A stretch of DNA of 64,000 bases from Rhodocyclales bacterium (GTDB lineage Bacteria; Pseudomonadota; Gammaproteobacteria; Burkholderiales; Rhodocyclaceae): the NCBI GenBank assembly GCA_016235165.1, contig JACRLX010000002.1, positions 1 through 64,000 on the forward strand, given 5' to 3'. Below the pieces are notes generated by a model. The model was not told the origin of the DNA. It made no database searches and saw only the letters and a program-made list of their open reading frames with translations. Every line of letters begins with the position of its first letter. Position 1 is the stretch's first letter. Position numbers and translations under genes: made by a program. Below, one piece after another: positions 19,076 through 29,353 of this stretch.

Positions 19076-19675
19076 TCACCATCGCTTGTCCGGGGCTGCG
19101 TCGAGCAGCGGACGCAGCCTGGCTGAAATCGCGTCGCGGGCGCGAAAGATCCGCGAACGCACGGTACCGATCGGGCAGTCCATCACCTGCGCGATTTCCT
19201 CGTAGGAGAGGCCGTCGATCTCGCGCAACATGATCGCCGTGCGCAAATCCTCGGGCAGGGCTTCCATCGCCGCATTCACCGTGTCCCCGATCTGCCGCGT
19301 CATCAACAGGCGCTCGGGTGTATCGGTATCGTGCAACTGCCCGGCATCGCCACCCGAATCGGCTTCCTCGCCATCCATGTGATCGGTGGCCGAAAGTCGC
19401 CGTCCGTGGGTGACCAGCCAGTTCTTTGCGGTATTGACGCCGATTCGATACAGCCATGTGTAGAAAGCACTGTCGTTGCGAAACCCAGGCAGCGCGCGAT
19501 AGGCGCGGATGAAACTGTCCTGGACGATATCCTCGACTTCGGCCGGATCGCGCACCATGCGCGAAATCAGTCTGGCGAGCTTGCGCTGGTACTTGGTGAC
19601 GAGCAGCCCGAAAGCCTGCTTGTCACCCGCCTGCACCCGCTCGACCAGCAGCCGGTCCGCCTCGCGATCTCCCAT
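19076..19675 (-). CDS. rpoE: RNA polymerase sigma factor RpoE (AlgU)
   Basis: 199 residues, ECF sigma factor for envelope stress. Region 2 (KYQRKLARLISRMV, EDIVQDSFIRAYRAL) and region 4 (LPEDLRTAIMLREIDGLSYE, IAQVMDCPIGTVRSRIFRAR) are clear. It heads the operon rpoE-rseA-rseB-rseC-mucD-glutaredoxin. A possible self-controlled promoter lies at 19800-19827. Confidence 0.98.
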   Translation of the reverse strand: MGDREADRLLVERVQAGDKQAFGLLVTKYQRKLARLISRMVRDPAEVEDIVQDSFIRAYRALPGFRNDSAFYTWLYRIGVNTAKNWLVTHGRRLSATDHMDGEEADSGGDAGQLHDTDTPERLLMTRQIGDTVNAAMEALPEDLRTAIMLREIDGLSYEEIAQVMDCPIGTVRSRIFRARDAISARLRPLLDAAPDKRW

Positions 19676-19799
19676 GAGCTCTACTTTTTGTTCCTGCCCG
19701 CAATGCCGCGCGGATTGAATTCACCGCCTGCGAGTATAACAAGCCGCTCTGCTCGCCTTTCGACCGCCGGGGCCCGCCACCGCCATCCCGGATGCGCTC

Positions 19800-19827
19800 A
19801 ATGACCCCCGGCGCGTGAAATAGTTCC
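19800..19827 (-). promoter_or_regulatory. Candidate sigma-E promoter of rpoE
   Basis: On the minus strand GGAACTA is followed by a 16-nt spacer and TCATT, close to the sigma-E pattern GAACTT-N16-TCTGA. It lies 125 bp before the rpoE start, where an autoregulated promoter is expected. The fit is partial, so this is a candidate only. Confidence 0.4.
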
Positions 19828-19855
19828 GTCCTTCGCAGTGATATAGTCCGGCCCC

Positions 19856-21448
19856 ATGAAACCAGCCACCATCCAGCATTTCGACGTCCTCATCCTTGGC
19901 AGCGGCCTGGCCGGTCAGTCGCTTGCGCTGCGCCTGGCCGAGACGCGACGTGTGGCGCTGGTAACCAAGAAATCGCTAAGCGACTCGGCCTCGGCCTGGG
20001 CACAGGGCGGGATTGCCGCCGTGCTCGACCCCGCCGACTCCGTGGATGCACACGTCAGCGACACCTTCGAGGCCGGAGCAGGACTGTGCGACCCGACGGC
20101 TACCCGCTTTGTCGTCGAACACGGACGCGAATCCATCGAATGGCTGATCGAACGCGGCGTTCCCTTCACCCATGACAGCACGCCGCTGGGTTTTCACCTG
20201 ACGCGCGAGGGCGGCCACGGTCAGCGCCGCATCATCCATGCCGCCGACGCCACCGGCAGCGCAGTGCAGGCCACGCTCACCGAGCAGGTCAGGCAGCACC
20301 CCAACATCACGGTACTGGAACGCCACATCGCGATCGACCTGATCACCGCCGCCAAGCTGGGCCTGCCGCGCAACCGCTGCCTGGGTGCCTATGTGCTCGA
20401 CATCGCCAGCGACCGCGTGCTGACCCTGGGCGCCAGCCACACGGCACTCGCCACCGGCGGCGCCGGCAAGGTATACCTGTACACGACCAACCCCGACACG
20501 GCCACCGGCGACGGCGTCGCCATGGCCTGGCGTGCCGGCTGCCGGGTGGCGAACATGGAGTTCATCCAGTTCCACCCGACCTGCCTCTACCACCCGCACG
20601 CCAAGTCCTTCCTGATATCCGAGGCGCTGCGCGGCGAAGGCGGCCTGCTGCGGCTGCCGGACGGCACCCGCTTCATGCCGGCCCACGACCAGCGTGCGGA
20701 ACTCGCGCCGCGCGACATCGTCGCCCGCGCCATCGACTTCGAAATGAAGCGCCACGGCCTCGATTGCGTTTTTCTCGACATGACGCACAAGTCGCCGGAA
20801 TTCCTTGCCGAGCATTTCCCGACCATCCAGGCACGCTGCCGCGAACTCGGCATCGATATCACCAAGGAGCCGATCCCGGTGGTGCCGGCGGCGCACTACA
20901 CCTGCGGCGGCGTGGTCACCGACCTTGCCGCTCGTACCGACCTGCCCGGCCTCTATGCGATCGGCGAAACCGCATTCACGGGACTGCACGGCGCCAATCG
21001 CCTGGCCTCGAATTCGCTGCTGGAGTGCGTGGTATTTTCGACGGCGGCGGCCAAGGATATCCTCGCCGCGCCGGTCGCGCCCCTGCCCCACCTGACGCAG
21101 TGGGACGAAAGCCGGGTACGCGATCCCGACGAGGAAATCGTCATCTCGCACAACTGGGCCGAGTTGCGCCGCTTCATGTGGGACTACGTCGGCATCGTGC
21201 GCACCAACAAGCGCCTGGAGCGTGCCTTGCACCGCATCCACCTGCTACAGCGGGAGATCGACGAGTATTACGCCAATTACCGCGTCGGCAACGACCTGAT
21301 CGAACTGCGCAACCTGGTACTGACGGCGCACCTGATCGTCAAGAGCGCCCAGTTCCGCCACGAAAGCCGCGGCCTGCATTTCAGCCAAGATTATCCTGAA
21401 ACCCTGCCGCGCGCACTGGAAACGGTGCTGCACCCGCGCCAGCCTTGA
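19856..21448 (+). CDS. nadB: L-aspartate oxidase
   Basis: 530 residues. It oxidises L-aspartate to iminoaspartate, the first step of de novo NAD synthesis. The FAD motif [18 protein letters not shown] is at the N-terminus. The succinate dehydrogenase-like active-site regions are present ([44 protein letters not shown]). It is divergent from rpoE across a 180-bp gap. No nadA or nadC is next to it. Confidence 0.97.
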   Translation: MKPATIQHFDVLILGSGLAGQSLALRLAETRRVALVTKKSLSDSASAWAQGGIAAVLDPADSVDAHVSDTFEAGAGLCDPTATRFVVEHGRESIEWLIERGVPFTHDSTPLGFHLTREGGHGQRRIIHAADATGSAVQATLTEQVRQHPNITVLERHIAIDLITAAKLGLPRNRCLGAYVLDIASDRVLTLGASHTALATGGAGKVYLYTTNPDTATGDGVAMAWRAGCRVANMEFIQFHPTCLYHPHAKSFLISEALRGEGGLLRLPDGTRFMPAHDQRAELAPRDIVARAIDFEMKRHGLDCVFLDMTHKSPEFLAEHFPTIQARCRELGIDITKEPIPVVPAAHYTCGGVVTDLAARTDLPGLYAIGETAFTGLHGANRLASNSLLECVVFSTAAAKDILAAPVAPLPHLTQWDESRVRDPDEEIVISHNWAELRRFMWDYVGIVRTNKRLERALHRIHLLQREIDEYYANYRVGNDLIELRNLVLTAHLIVKSAQFRHESRGLHFSQDYPETLPRALETVLHPRQP

Positions 21449-21454
21449 GCCGCA

Positions 21455-21889
21455 TCAGGCCGGCCGTACCCCCTGAACACGCCAGCGCAGCCAGAGCCTG
21501 AGCCGGCGAAAATCCTCGGCTCCCAGGCTGTCTCCCGCCAGCACCAGGGCCTCGGTGCGCCCCTGTTGGCGATGGAGCATCACCACCAGCCAGGACAAAA
21601 CCACGGTTTGCGGGAGCACGACGACTTCATTCGCCGTATGGTCAGCGCCGACTTTCTCGCAGCGACCATCGGCATGCAGTATCAGGCTGGCCGGCAGGGC
21701 AGCCCGGCGCAGCCGCGAAACGGAGAACCCGACCGCAGCCAGCAGCAACGCCGCCAGCCAGCCCGGAAGATTGCTCGCCAGTACAGCCCAGGCGGCAAGC
21801 AAATGCGCCGCAAGCTGGACAGCCAGCAGGCAGCGCGAGGGTTTGAGGGATATCGACTGCGAGGCGGCCGGCTTCATCGCCCGCGCCAC
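21455..21889 (-). CDS. YgfX-like membrane protein
   Basis: 144 residues with two hydrophobic segments (about residues 20-60), a basic loop (SRLRRAALP), then a beta-rich tail with VVLSWLVVMLHR. This layout resembles the YgfX/CptA family, which in other bacteria lies near nadB. A dispersed repeat copy is in frame at residues 80-86 (VGADHTA), preceded by EK and followed by NE. Family assignment is by pattern, not by search. It follows fabF closely on the same strand. Confidence 0.6.
   Translation of the reverse strand: MARAMKPAASQSISLKPSRCLLAVQLAAHLLAAWAVLASNLPGWLAALLLAAVGFSVSRLRRAALPASLILHADGRCEKVGADHTANEVVVLPQTVVLSWLVVMLHRQQGRTEALVLAGDSLGAEDFRRLRLWLRWRVQGVRPA
21630..21652 (-). repeat. Dispersed 23-bp repeat, copy inside YgfX-like gene
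   Basis: On the minus strand: AAA, then GTCGGCG, CTGAC, variable CAT and ACGGCGAA. It is in frame as KVGADHTAN. Confidence 0.75.
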
Positions 21890-21893
21890 GCGT

Positions 21894-23129
21894 TCAGGCG
21901 CGGCGGAAAACCAGCGAGCCGTTGGTGCCGCCGAAGCCGAAGTTGTTCTTCAGCGCGACATCGATCTTCATCTGCCGCGCGGTGTTGGCGCAGTAGTCCA
22001 GGTCGCACTCCGGATCCTGGTTGAAGATGTTGATGGTCGGCGGCGAAACCTGGTGGTGCAAGGCAAGCACGGTGAATACCGACTCCAGGCCGCCGGCACC
22101 GCCCAACAGGTGCCCGGTCATCGACTTGGTGGAATTCACCACGGCCTTCCTTGCCGCATCGACGCCGAGCGCCAGCTTGATGGCTTCGGTCTCGTTCTTG
22201 TCGCCCAGGGGCGTCGATGTGCCATGGGCGTTGACGTAATGCACCTGATCGGCATTCACGCCGGCATTCTTCAAGGCATTGACCATGCTGCGACGGGGAC
22301 CGTCGGTGTCGGGAGCCGTCATGTGGAAGGCGTCGCCGCTCATGCCGAAGCCGGAGAGCTCGGCGTAGATCTTCGCCCCGCGCGCCCTGGCATGCTCGTA
22401 TTCCTCGATCACCAGAACGCCGGCACCCTCGCCCATGACGAAGCCGTCGCGGTCCTTGTCCCACGGACGTGAGGCGGTGGCGGGATCGTCGTTGCGGGTG
22501 GACAGCGCCTGGGCCGAGGCAAAGCCGCCGATCGCCAGCGGTGAAACCGTGGCTTCGGCGCCGCCGCAGACCATCACGTCGGCGTCACCGTACTCGATCA
22601 TGCGCGCCGACAGGCCGATGGCATGGAGGCCGGTGGTGCAGGCCGTGACCACGGCGATGTTCGGGCCCTTGAGGCCGAACATGATCGACAGGTTGCCCGA
22701 AATCATGTTGCTGATCGTGCCCGGAATGAAGAAGGGCGAAATCTTGCGCGGGCCGCCGGCGAGGAAATCGTTGTGCGTATCCTCGATCAGCGGCAGGCCG
22801 CCGATGCCGGAGCCGATATTGACGCCGATGCGCTCGCTGTCCGCCTGCGGCGCATCGAGGCCGGCGTCACGCAGCGCCTGGATGCCGGCCGCCATGCCGA
22901 AATGGATGAAGGTATCCATGCGCCGCGCTTCTTTGGCCGACAGGTAGGCGGTGACGTCGAAATTCTTCACTTCCCCGGCGATCTGCGCCTTGAAGGGCGC
23001 CGGATCGAACCGGGTGATGCGACCGATGCCGCTCTTCCCGGCGGTGAGGTTTTCCCAGGCTTCGGCTACCGTATTGCCGACCGGGGAGATCACCCCCAGG
23101 CCGGTCACCACCACGCGGCGTCGCGTCAC
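21894..23129 (-). CDS. fabF: 3-oxoacyl-ACP synthase II (FabF)
   Basis: 411 residues. It elongates acyl-ACP with malonyl-ACP. The active-site Cys is in VTACTTGLHAIG, and the two His are in NAHGTSTPLGD and KSMTGHLLGGAGG. It is the last fatty acid gene of the cluster, 15 bp after acpP. Confidence 0.97.
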   Translation of the reverse strand: MTRRRVVVTGLGVISPVGNTVAEAWENLTAGKSGIGRITRFDPAPFKAQIAGEVKNFDVTAYLSAKEARRMDTFIHFGMAAGIQALRDAGLDAPQADSERIGVNIGSGIGGLPLIEDTHNDFLAGGPRKISPFFIPGTISNMISGNLSIMFGLKGPNIAVVTACTTGLHAIGLSARMIEYGDADVMVCGGAEATVSPLAIGGFASAQALSTRNDDPATASRPWDKDRDGFVMGEGAGVLVIEEYEHARARGAKIYAELSGFGMSGDAFHMTAPDTDGPRRSMVNALKNAGVNADQVHYVNAHGTSTPLGDKNETEAIKLALGVDAARKAVVNSTKSMTGHLLGGAGGLESVFTVLALHHQVSPPTINIFNQDPECDLDYCANTARQMKIDVALKNNFGFGGTNGSLVFRRA

Positions 23130-23144
23130 GTTGAGACTCCGGAA

Positions 23145-23384
23145 TTACTTCTTGATGTTGGCGTTGACGTAGTCGATCGCCTGCTGCACGGTGGTGATCT
23201 TCTCGGCGTCCTCGTCGGGGATCTCGCACTCGAATTCTTCTTCCAGCGCCATCACCAGTTCGACCGTGTCGAGCGAATCGGCGCCCAGATCGTCGACGAA
23301 GCTGGATTCGTTCTTGATGTCGGCTTCGTTGACGCCCAGTTGCTCGGCGACGATCTTCTTGACGCGTTGTTCGATGTTTTCCAT
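23145..23384 (-). CDS. acpP: Acyl carrier protein
   Basis: 79 residues, acidic. Ser37 in [18 protein letters not shown] is the 4'-phosphopantetheine site. It carries acyl chains for FabD/F/G/H and PlsX encoded around it. An 80-bp gap before it (23385-23464) probably holds its own promoter, as acpP is usually expressed more strongly than its neighbours; no clear promoter could be assigned by eye. Confidence 0.98.
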   Translation of the reverse strand: MENIEQRVKKIVAEQLGVNEADIKNESSFVDDLGADSLDTVELVMALEEEFECEIPDEDAEKITTVQQAIDYVNANIKK

Positions 23385-23464
23385 TTGCTACTCCTTCCCT
23401 TGGTTGTTCGGCTGGAAAAAAACCCGACTATTTTACCAAAAACACCTGCCACTCCCCGAGGGGA

Positions 23465-24211
23465 TCAGGCCATGTACATGCCCCCATTGACATTCAATGT
23501 CGTGCCCGTGATGTAGCCGGCGCGCGGCGAAGCGAGGAAGGCCACGCTGGCGGCAATTTCCTCGGGCTGGCCAAGGCGGCCGAGCGGGATCCTGCCCAGC
23601 AGTGCATCGCGCTGCGCATCCGGCAGGGCACGCGTCATGTCGGTGTCGATGAAACCCGGCGCCACGCAGTTCACCGTGATGTTGCGGCTGCCGAGCTCCT
23701 GCGCCAGCGCCCGGCTCATGCCGGCCACACCGGCCTTGGCCGCCGCATAGTTGGCCTGGCCGGGGTTGCCGGCCTCGCCGACCACCGAGGTTATGTTGAT
23801 GATGCGGCCGAAGCGCGCCTTCATCATGCCGCGCATCACCAGCCTGGAAAGGCGGAACACGGCCTTGAGGTTGGTCTCGATCACCTGGTCCCACTCGTCA
23901 TCCTTCATGCGCATGGCGAGGTTGTCGCGGGTGATGCCGGCGTTGTTGACCAGCACCGAGACCGCGCCGTACTTCTTTTCGATGGCGCCGACCAGCGCTT
24001 CGCAGGCCGCGGCGTCGGTGACGTTGGCCGCCGTGCCCCAGCCCTCGATGCCAGCCGCATCGAAGGCCTTCTGGATCTCCGCCGCGCCGGCTTCCGAGGT
24101 CGCCGTGCCGACCACGCTGGCGCCCTGGGCGCCTAGCTCCATGGCGATGGCGCGCCCCAGCCCGCGCGAAGCGCCGGTGACCAGCGCCACCTGTCCCTGC
24201 AATTGGCTCAT
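23465..24211 (-). CDS. fabG: 3-oxoacyl-ACP reductase FabG
   Basis: 248 residues, short-chain dehydrogenase. It carries out NADPH-dependent reduction of 3-oxoacyl-ACP. TGASRGLGRAIA is the nucleotide site, NNAG is present, and the catalytic Ser (ITSVVG), Tyr and Lys (NYAAAKAG) are in place. It begins 1 bp before fabD ends. Confidence 0.97.
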   Translation of the reverse strand: MSQLQGQVALVTGASRGLGRAIAMELGAQGASVVGTATSEAGAAEIQKAFDAAGIEGWGTAANVTDAAACEALVGAIEKKYGAVSVLVNNAGITRDNLAMRMKDDEWDQVIETNLKAVFRLSRLVMRGMMKARFGRIINITSVVGEAGNPGQANYAAAKAGVAGMSRALAQELGSRNITVNCVAPGFIDTDMTRALPDAQRDALLGRIPLGRLGQPEEIAASVAFLASPRAGYITGTTLNVNGGMYMA

Positions 24212-24212
24212 C

Positions 24213-25190
24213 TCAGGCTCCCTTTATGTTCCCGGCCGTGCCGGGGACGGTATCCCCTGCGTGGGACACCGCGGCCAGCGCCGCGTCGAGCGCCGCCGCA
24301 TCGTTCATCGCCGCGCCGGACAGGCTGTCCACGCAGCGCTTGACCAGGCCGGACAACACCTTGCCCGGACCGCATTCGAAAACATGGCTGACGCCGGCGG
24401 CGTGCATCGCCTGCATGGTCTCGACCCAGCGCACCGGGGCCGCGGCCTGGCGCACCAGCGCATCGCGGATCGCCTCCGGATCGTTCAGCTGCGCGACATC
24501 GACATTGTTGACCACGGGAATCTTCGGCGCCGCCAGCGGCACGGTGGCCAGGTGGCCCTTGAGGGCGTCCGCCGCCGGCTGCATCAGGGCGCAATGGAAG
24601 GGGGCGGAAACCGGCAGCATCAGCACGCGCTTGGCGCCACGCGCCTTGACCGCTTCGGCGGCACGCTCGACCGCGGCCTTGTGGCCGGCGATCACGGTCT
24701 GCTTCGGCTCGTTGAAATTCACCGCCTGCACCACCTGCCCTTGCGCGGCCTCGGCGCAGGCCGCCACCACACCCTCGGCATCGAGCCCCATCACCGCCGC
24801 CATGGCACCTTCGCCGGCCGGCACGGCCGCCTGCATGGCCTTGGCGCGCAGCTCGACCAGCGGCACGGCATGCTTCAGTTCGAGCACGCCCGCCGCCACC
24901 AGGGCGGCGTATTCACCCAGGCTGTGGCCGGCCACCATCGCCGGCACCGGACCGCCTTTTTCCAGCCAGAGGCGATACACCGCAATGTCGGCGGTCAGCA
25001 TCAGGGGCTGGGTATTGACCGTCAGGCTCAGATCCTCGGCGGGGCCGTCGGCCACCAGCTTCCACAGGTCTCGGCCCAGAGCAGCCGAGGCCTCGTCGAA
25101 GGTGGTGCGCACCACCGCGGCGTCGCCATAGGCGGCCATCATGCCCAATGACTGGGAGCCCTGCCCGGGATATACGAATGCAAATTTCAT
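24213..25190 (-). CDS. fabD: Malonyl-CoA:ACP transacylase FabD
   Basis: 325 residues. It moves malonyl groups from CoA to ACP. FVYPGQGSQS is at the N-terminus, the nucleophile Ser is in VAGHSLGEYAAL, and the His lies in LPVSAPFHCALM. It sits between fabH and fabG. Confidence 0.97.
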   Translation of the reverse strand: MKFAFVYPGQGSQSLGMMAAYGDAAVVRTTFDEASAALGRDLWKLVADGPAEDLSLTVNTQPLMLTADIAVYRLWLEKGGPVPAMVAGHSLGEYAALVAAGVLELKHAVPLVELRAKAMQAAVPAGEGAMAAVMGLDAEGVVAACAEAAQGQVVQAVNFNEPKQTVIAGHKAAVERAAEAVKARGAKRVLMLPVSAPFHCALMQPAADALKGHLATVPLAAPKIPVVNNVDVAQLNDPEAIRDALVRQAAAPVRWVETMQAMHAAGVSHVFECGPGKVLSGLVKRCVDSLSGAAMNDAAALDAALAAVSHAGDTVPGTAGNIKGA

Positions 25191-25207
25191 CTCGTCGTTT
25201 CTCGCCT

Positions 25208-26176
25208 TCAGAATTTCAGGAGCGTGGCGCCCCAGGTGAAGCCGCCCCCCACGCCCTCCAGCAATAGATGCTGGCCACGTGAAACGCGCCCGTCGCGCAC
25301 CGCCTCGTCCAGCGCCAGGGGTACCGATGCCGCCGAGGTATTACCGTGCTGCGCCACGGTGATGACGCATTTTTCCACCGGAATGTGAAGCTTTTTCGCG
25401 GTTGCCTGCAGGATGCGCACATTGGCCTGGTGCGGAATCAGCCAGTCCACCCGATCCGCGCCCATGCCGGCGGCGTCGAGCACCTCGTGCGCCACCTCGG
25501 CCAGCACGCGCACGGCGAACTTGAACACCGCCTGGCCGTCCATGCGCAGGAAGGGATCGCCGATCACCGTGCCGCCGCAGACCTGCCCCGGCACGGAAAG
25601 GATGCCATGGTGGCTGCCGTCGGCGTGGAAGGCGCTGGCGAGCAGGCCCGGTTCCGACGCGGCTTCGAGCACCACGGCGCCGGCACCGTCGCCGAACAAC
25701 ACGCAAGTGCCGCGATCAGTCCAGTCGAGGATGCGCGAAAAGACCTCGGCGCCAACCACCAGCGCGCGCTTATGCGAACCGGAGCGGATGAATTTGTCGG
25801 CGATGGTCATGGCATAGACGAAACCGCTGCACACCGCCTGTACGTCGAAAGCCGCCGCGCCATTGGTATTGCCCAGCTTGTGTTGCAACAGGGTCGCGGT
25901 GCTGGGAAACACGAAATCCGGCGTCGAGGTGGCAACGATGATCAGGTCGAGATCGTTGGCTTCGCACCCTGCCGCCTGCAACGCGCGCCGGCTGGCTTCC
26001 AGGGCCAGGTCGCTGCTGGCCACCCCGGGCGCGGCGAGATGCCGCTGGCGAATTCCGGTGCGCTCGACGATCCACTCATCGGAGGAATCCAGCGCGCGCC
26101 CGGCTATCAAGTCCGCATTGCTGATCGGCTCGCCGGGCAGGTAGCTGCCGGTGCCACTGACACGGGTATGGGTCAT
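25208..26176 (-). CDS. fabH: 3-oxoacyl-ACP synthase III (FabH)
   Basis: 322 residues. It starts fatty acid synthesis by condensing acetyl-CoA with malonyl-ACP. The active-site Cys is in [11 protein letters not shown], His in [10 protein letters not shown] and Asn in [29 protein letters not shown] at 26176 is the natural start, 14 bp after plsX. Confidence 0.97.
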   Translation of the reverse strand: MTHTRVSGTGSYLPGEPISNADLIAGRALDSSDEWIVERTGIRQRHLAAPGVASSDLALEASRRALQAAGCEANDLDLIIVATSTPDFVFPSTATLLQHKLGNTNGAAAFDVQAVCSGFVYAMTIADKFIRSGSHKRALVVGAEVFSRILDWTDRGTCVLFGDGAGAVVLEAASEPGLLASAFHADGSHHGILSVPGQVCGGTVIGDPFLRMDGQAVFKFAVRVLAEVAHEVLDAAGMGADRVDWLIPHQANVRILQATAKKLHIPVEKCVITVAQHGNTSAASVPLALDEAVRDGRVSRGQHLLLEGVGGGFTWGATLLKF

Positions 26177-26189
26177 CGTGAAAAGCTCC

Positions 26190-27218
26190 TCAGGCGCTGG
26201 GCACGGGTACCGTTGCAGCGGCGGCCATGCGTGCGGCAATGGTTTCGGGCAGGCACTGGCGGGCTTCCTCGGCGGCCTTTTCCAGGGCATGCCAGAAGGC
26301 CAGTTGGTCGGCCGAACCGTGGCTTTTAACAACTATGCCCTTCAGCCCCAACAGGCTGGCGCCGTTGTAACGGCGCGGATCGAAACGCTGGCGGAAGGCC
26401 TTGAGTACCGGCATCGCGGCCAGCGCGGCGAGCTTGGTCAGGATGTTGCGGGAAAACTCCTGCTTCAAGGCCCCGCCTATCATGTGCGCGAGGCCCTCGG
26501 AGGCCTTGAGCGTGATGTTGCCGACGAAACCGTCGCAGACCACGACATCCGCTGTACCCTTGAAAATATCGTTGCCCTCGACGTTGCCGACGAAGTTGAG
26601 GTCGGTGGCGCGCAAGAGTTCGGCGGCACGTTTGACCACGTCATTGCCCTTGATCTCTTCTTCGCCGATGTTGAGCAGGCCGACGCTGGGGCGTTCCTTG
26701 TGTTCCAGCGCCGACACCAGGGCCGAGCCCATGATGCCGAACTGGAGCAGGTGCTCGGGGCTGCAATCGACATTGGCGCCGAGATCGAGGACATAGGTGC
26801 TGCCGCGCTGGGACGGCAGGATGGAGCAGATCGCCGGGCGGTCGATGCCGGGCAGGGTCTTTAGCACGAAACGCGAAATCGCCATCAGGGCGCCGGTGTT
26901 GCCGGCGGATACCGCGGCACCGGCGCGCCCCTCCTTGACCAGGTCGATGGCGACCCGCATCGAGGAATCCTTCTTGCCACGCATGGCGCTGGCCACGGCT
27001 TCGTCCATGCCGACGACTTCCGAGGCATGGCGCACCGAGACCCGATCGCCGAGGCCGGCTGCCGACAGGGCGTCGAGTTGCGGACGCAGGACTTCCTCGC
27101 GCCCGACCAGGATGGCGGCACAATCGCTGTCGTGACGCAGGAATTGAAGCACGGCGGGCAGCGTGACCGAGGGACCGTGGTCGCCGCCCATGCAATCCAC
27201 CGCGAGGGTGATCGCCAT
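26190..27218 (-). CDS. plsX: Phosphate acyltransferase PlsX
   Basis: 342 residues. It makes acyl-phosphate from acyl-ACP for phospholipid synthesis. It shows [26 protein letters not shown] and [13 protein letters not shown]. The start at 27218 fits the family better than the longer frame. A strong hairpin with T-run lies just upstream (27246-27284). Confidence 0.96.
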   Translation of the reverse strand: MAITLAVDCMGGDHGPSVTLPAVLQFLRHDSDCAAILVGREEVLRPQLDALSAAGLGDRVSVRHASEVVGMDEAVASAMRGKKDSSMRVAIDLVKEGRAGAAVSAGNTGALMAISRFVLKTLPGIDRPAICSILPSQRGSTYVLDLGANVDCSPEHLLQFGIMGSALVSALEHKERPSVGLLNIGEEEIKGNDVVKRAAELLRATDLNFVGNVEGNDIFKGTADVVVCDGFVGNITLKASEGLAHMIGGALKQEFSRNILTKLAALAAMPVLKAFRQRFDPRRYNGASLLGLKGIVVKSHGSADQLAFWHALEKAAEEARQCLPETIAARMAAAATVPVPSA

Positions 27219-27245
27219 CGTCGAAGGAATATCCGGGGCTCTATG

Positions 27246-27284
27246 TAAAAACGGCCGGACGCGCATTACGCATCCGGCCGGTTT
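27246..27284 (-). terminator. Hairpin with T-run between rpmF and plsX
   Basis: On the minus strand CGGCCGGA and TCCGGCCG pair around a short loop containing TGCGTAATGCGCG, followed by five T. It lies after the rpmF stop (27297) and before plsX (27218). It may partly end the yceD-rpmF transcript so that ribosomal protein and lipid genes are expressed at different levels (inference). Confidence 0.7.
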
Positions 27285-27296
27285 CAGAGGTCTGGA

Positions 27297-27476
27297 TTAC
27301 TCGCCCTTGGCCTTCACTACCTTCTTGCCGCGATACACGCCAGACGGCGAGACGTGGTGACGCAGATGCACTTCGCCGGTAGTCGGTTCGACCGCCAGCG
27401 GGGGCGCCGTCAGGAAATCGTGGGCGCGGTGCATGCCGCGCTTGGACGGGGACTTCTTGTTCTGTTGAACTGCCAT
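27297..27476 (-). CDS. rpmF: 50S ribosomal protein L32
   Basis: 59 residues. The sequence begins [20 protein letters not shown], continues [31 protein letters not shown] and ends KAKGE. This is the Cys-free type of L32. It sits between yceD and plsX, a widely conserved order. Confidence 0.97.
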   Translation of the reverse strand: MAVQQNKKSPSKRGMHRAHDFLTAPPLAVEPTTGEVHLRHHVSPSGVYRGKKVVKAKGE

Positions 27477-27492
27477 TTCCTTGCTCCTTGAC

Positions 27493-28011
27493 TCAATGCT
27501 TCTTCAAAGCGGCCAGCGCCGCAAACGGCGATGATCCATTCCCTGCTGCCTTCGCCGAAGGCGCCTCGCACTCGTCGTGGCGAGGCGCAATGGGCAGCGC
27601 CAACAACACTTCATCTTCCACCAGGGACAGCACCGCCAGTTCTTTTTCCGCCTCGATGGCGTCGGCGCTGTCATCGGCCAGATCTTCGTCCGGCCACTCC
27701 TCTCCCGGCCCAACCAACTGCAAACGGCTCTTGATCTTCAATTCGTGCCGCAGGCCGCCAAGACATCGCTGGCAGCGCAACTCCGGCGCGGCTTCGACAT
27801 CCAGCAACAACCACGACTTGCCCTCCGCGTCGCGCCGGCCGTCCAGACTGAAAACCAGGCTGCCGTCCGTCGCAACCAGCAGGTCCGCCAGGCGCGGCAG
27901 GGCGGAAAGCGCCACGCTACGCCGCAGGGAGGCCCCGCTGCGCGCAAACTCCAGCGAATCAATGACCGTTCCAGCAAGGGAATCAGACACAGGCCGGTGC
28001 TCGCGCGACAT
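27493..28011 (-). CDS. yceD: YceD/DUF177 family protein
   Basis: 172 residues. The DUF177 core [14 protein letters not shown] with its Cys pair is present, as is the acidic stretch [20 protein letters not shown]. In other bacteria YceD affects 23S rRNA accumulation. Its position immediately before rpmF is diagnostic. It is divergent from maf across 43 bp. Confidence 0.9.
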   Translation of the reverse strand: MSREHRPVSDSLAGTVIDSLEFARSGASLRRSVALSALPRLADLLVATDGSLVFSLDGRRDAEGKSWLLLDVEAAPELRCQRCLGGLRHELKIKSRLQLVGPGEEWPDEDLADDSADAIEAEKELAVLSLVEDEVLLALPIAPRHDECEAPSAKAAGNGSSPFAALAALKKH

Positions 28012-28054
28012 AAACAGTGAATGTTATCATGCCGGCCCCTTTCGGATCAAGCCC

Positions 28055-28636
28055 ATGCAGCGCATTCTTGTCCTCGCTTCGACCTCGCCCTATCGCCGCG
28101 AGCTGTTGCAACGCCTCCAGTTGCCCTTCGAAACCACCGCACCCGAGGTCGACGAAACGGCGCACGCCGACGAGGCTCCCGTGACCACCGCCATCCGTCT
28201 TGCGGAAGCCAAGGCGCGTGCGGTGGCGGAACGTCACCCCAACGCCTTGATCATCGGTTCCGACCAGGTCGCGGCCCAAGGCAGCCAGCGCTTTGGCAAG
28301 CCGGGAACGCGTGCCAACGCCGCCGCGCAGCTTCGTGCCATGAGCGGCAGGGAAATCGTGTTCCATACCGGCCTGTGCCTGCTCGATGCAACCAACGGCA
28401 CCGCCCAGACCCGCTGCGTTGACATCCATGTCGGCTTCCGCGACCTGTCCGATGCCGAGATCGAGTCCTACCTCGACAAGGAGGATGCGCTCAATTGCGC
28501 CGGCAGCGCGAAATCCGAGGGCCTCGGCATCAGCCTGCTGAGCTACCTGCGCGGCGACGATCCGAACGCCCTGGTCGGCCTGCCGCTGATCGCGCTGTGC
28601 GAGATGCTGCGCGCGGCCGGCGTCTCCCTGCCCTGA
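28055..28636 (+). CDS. Maf family nucleoside triphosphate pyrophosphatase
   Basis: 193 residues. [15 protein letters not shown] is the Maf N-terminal signature. [14 protein letters not shown] and [13 protein letters not shown] follow, and the end has [13 protein letters not shown] and GLPLIAL. Members hydrolyse non-canonical or methylated NTPs; this sequence pattern is closer to the YceF (m7GTP) group, which also lies by yceD-rpmF. The subtype is inferred from the neighbourhood. Confidence 0.92.
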   Translation: MQRILVLASTSPYRRELLQRLQLPFETTAPEVDETAHADEAPVTTAIRLAEAKARAVAERHPNALIIGSDQVAAQGSQRFGKPGTRANAAAQLRAMSGREIVFHTGLCLLDATNGTAQTRCVDIHVGFRDLSDAEIESYLDKEDALNCAGSAKSEGLGISLLSYLRGDDPNALVGLPLIALCEMLRAAGVSLP

Positions 28637-28639
28637 GGC

Positions 28640-29353
28640 ATGGCAGCCGGCCGACTCTGGCTATTGCCGGTAGCCCTGGGCGAAAGCCGCTGGGAAAGTT
28701 TCCTGCCCGCGGCCAGTCGCGACGCCGCCTGTCGCCTGACCCATTTCGTCGTCGAAAATGCCAAAACGGCGCGCGCCGAACTGAAGCGTCTCGGCCACCC
28801 GCTGCCGCTACGCGAACTGCACATCGAACAGTTGCCGGAACCACTGACGGCAGGCGAAATCGACCGGCTGCTGGCGCCTTTGCGGGCCGGGATCGACCTC
28901 GGCCTGATGTCCGAAGCCGGCTGCCCCGCTGTCGCCGATCCCGGCGCCCTGCTGGTGCGGCGCGCCCATGAACTCGGCATCACGGTCAAGCCGCTGGTCG
29001 GGCCCTCGTCCTTGCTGCTGGCGCTGATGGCCTCGGGCCTGGACGGCCAGCGTTTCGCCTTCCACGGCTACCTGCCGGCGCGCGAGCCCGAGCGCGGCAA
29101 ACGCATCGCGGAACTTGAGGCCGAATCGGCGCGCAAGGCGCAGACACAGATCTTCATCGAAACGCCTTACCGCAACCTCGCCCTGCACGCTGCGCTGTTG
29201 CAGTCCTGCCGGCCGGGAACGCGACTGTGTCTCGCCACCGACCTCGGACTGGAGGGCGAAGCCATTGCCACGCGCCGCATTGCCGACTGGAAAAAAATGC
29301 CGCCGCCGCCCATCGAGAAGCGGCCATCGGTCTTCCTGCTCCTTGCCGGCTAG
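28640..29353 (+). CDS. SAM-dependent methyltransferase, RsmI-like (tetrapyrrole methylase fold)
   Basis: 237 residues. GLMSEAGCPAVADPG and KPLVGPSSLLLALMASGL are typical of the RsmI/tetrapyrrole methylase superfamily, followed by FHGYLPA and FIETPYRN. It is a known paralogue type found after maf; a 2'-O-methylation role as in RsmI is possible but unproved. It begins 3 bp after maf and its stop overlaps the stop of convergent selD (both read from CTAG). Confidence 0.85.
   Translation: MAAGRLWLLPVALGESRWESFLPAASRDAACRLTHFVVENAKTARAELKRLGHPLPLRELHIEQLPEPLTAGEIDRLLAPLRAGIDLGLMSEAGCPAVADPGALLVRRAHELGITVKPLVGPSSLLLALMASGLDGQRFAFHGYLPAREPERGKRIAELEAESARKAQTQIFIETPYRNLALHAALLQSCRPGTRLCLATDLGLEGEAIATRRIADWKKMPPPPIEKRPSVFLLLAG

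Noticed and set aside
22560-22600. GTCGGCG followed by TCACCGTA in fabF
   Set aside because: It encodes conserved FabF residues and lacks the A-CGGCG arm.
27660-27690. Partial match to the dispersed repeat in yceD (GTCGGCGCTG)
   Set aside because: The right arm is absent, so it is probably chance in GC-rich coding sequence.
29350-29353. Possible read-through or fusion of the methyltransferase and selD
   Set aside because: They are convergent with overlapping stops, a normal compact arrangement.
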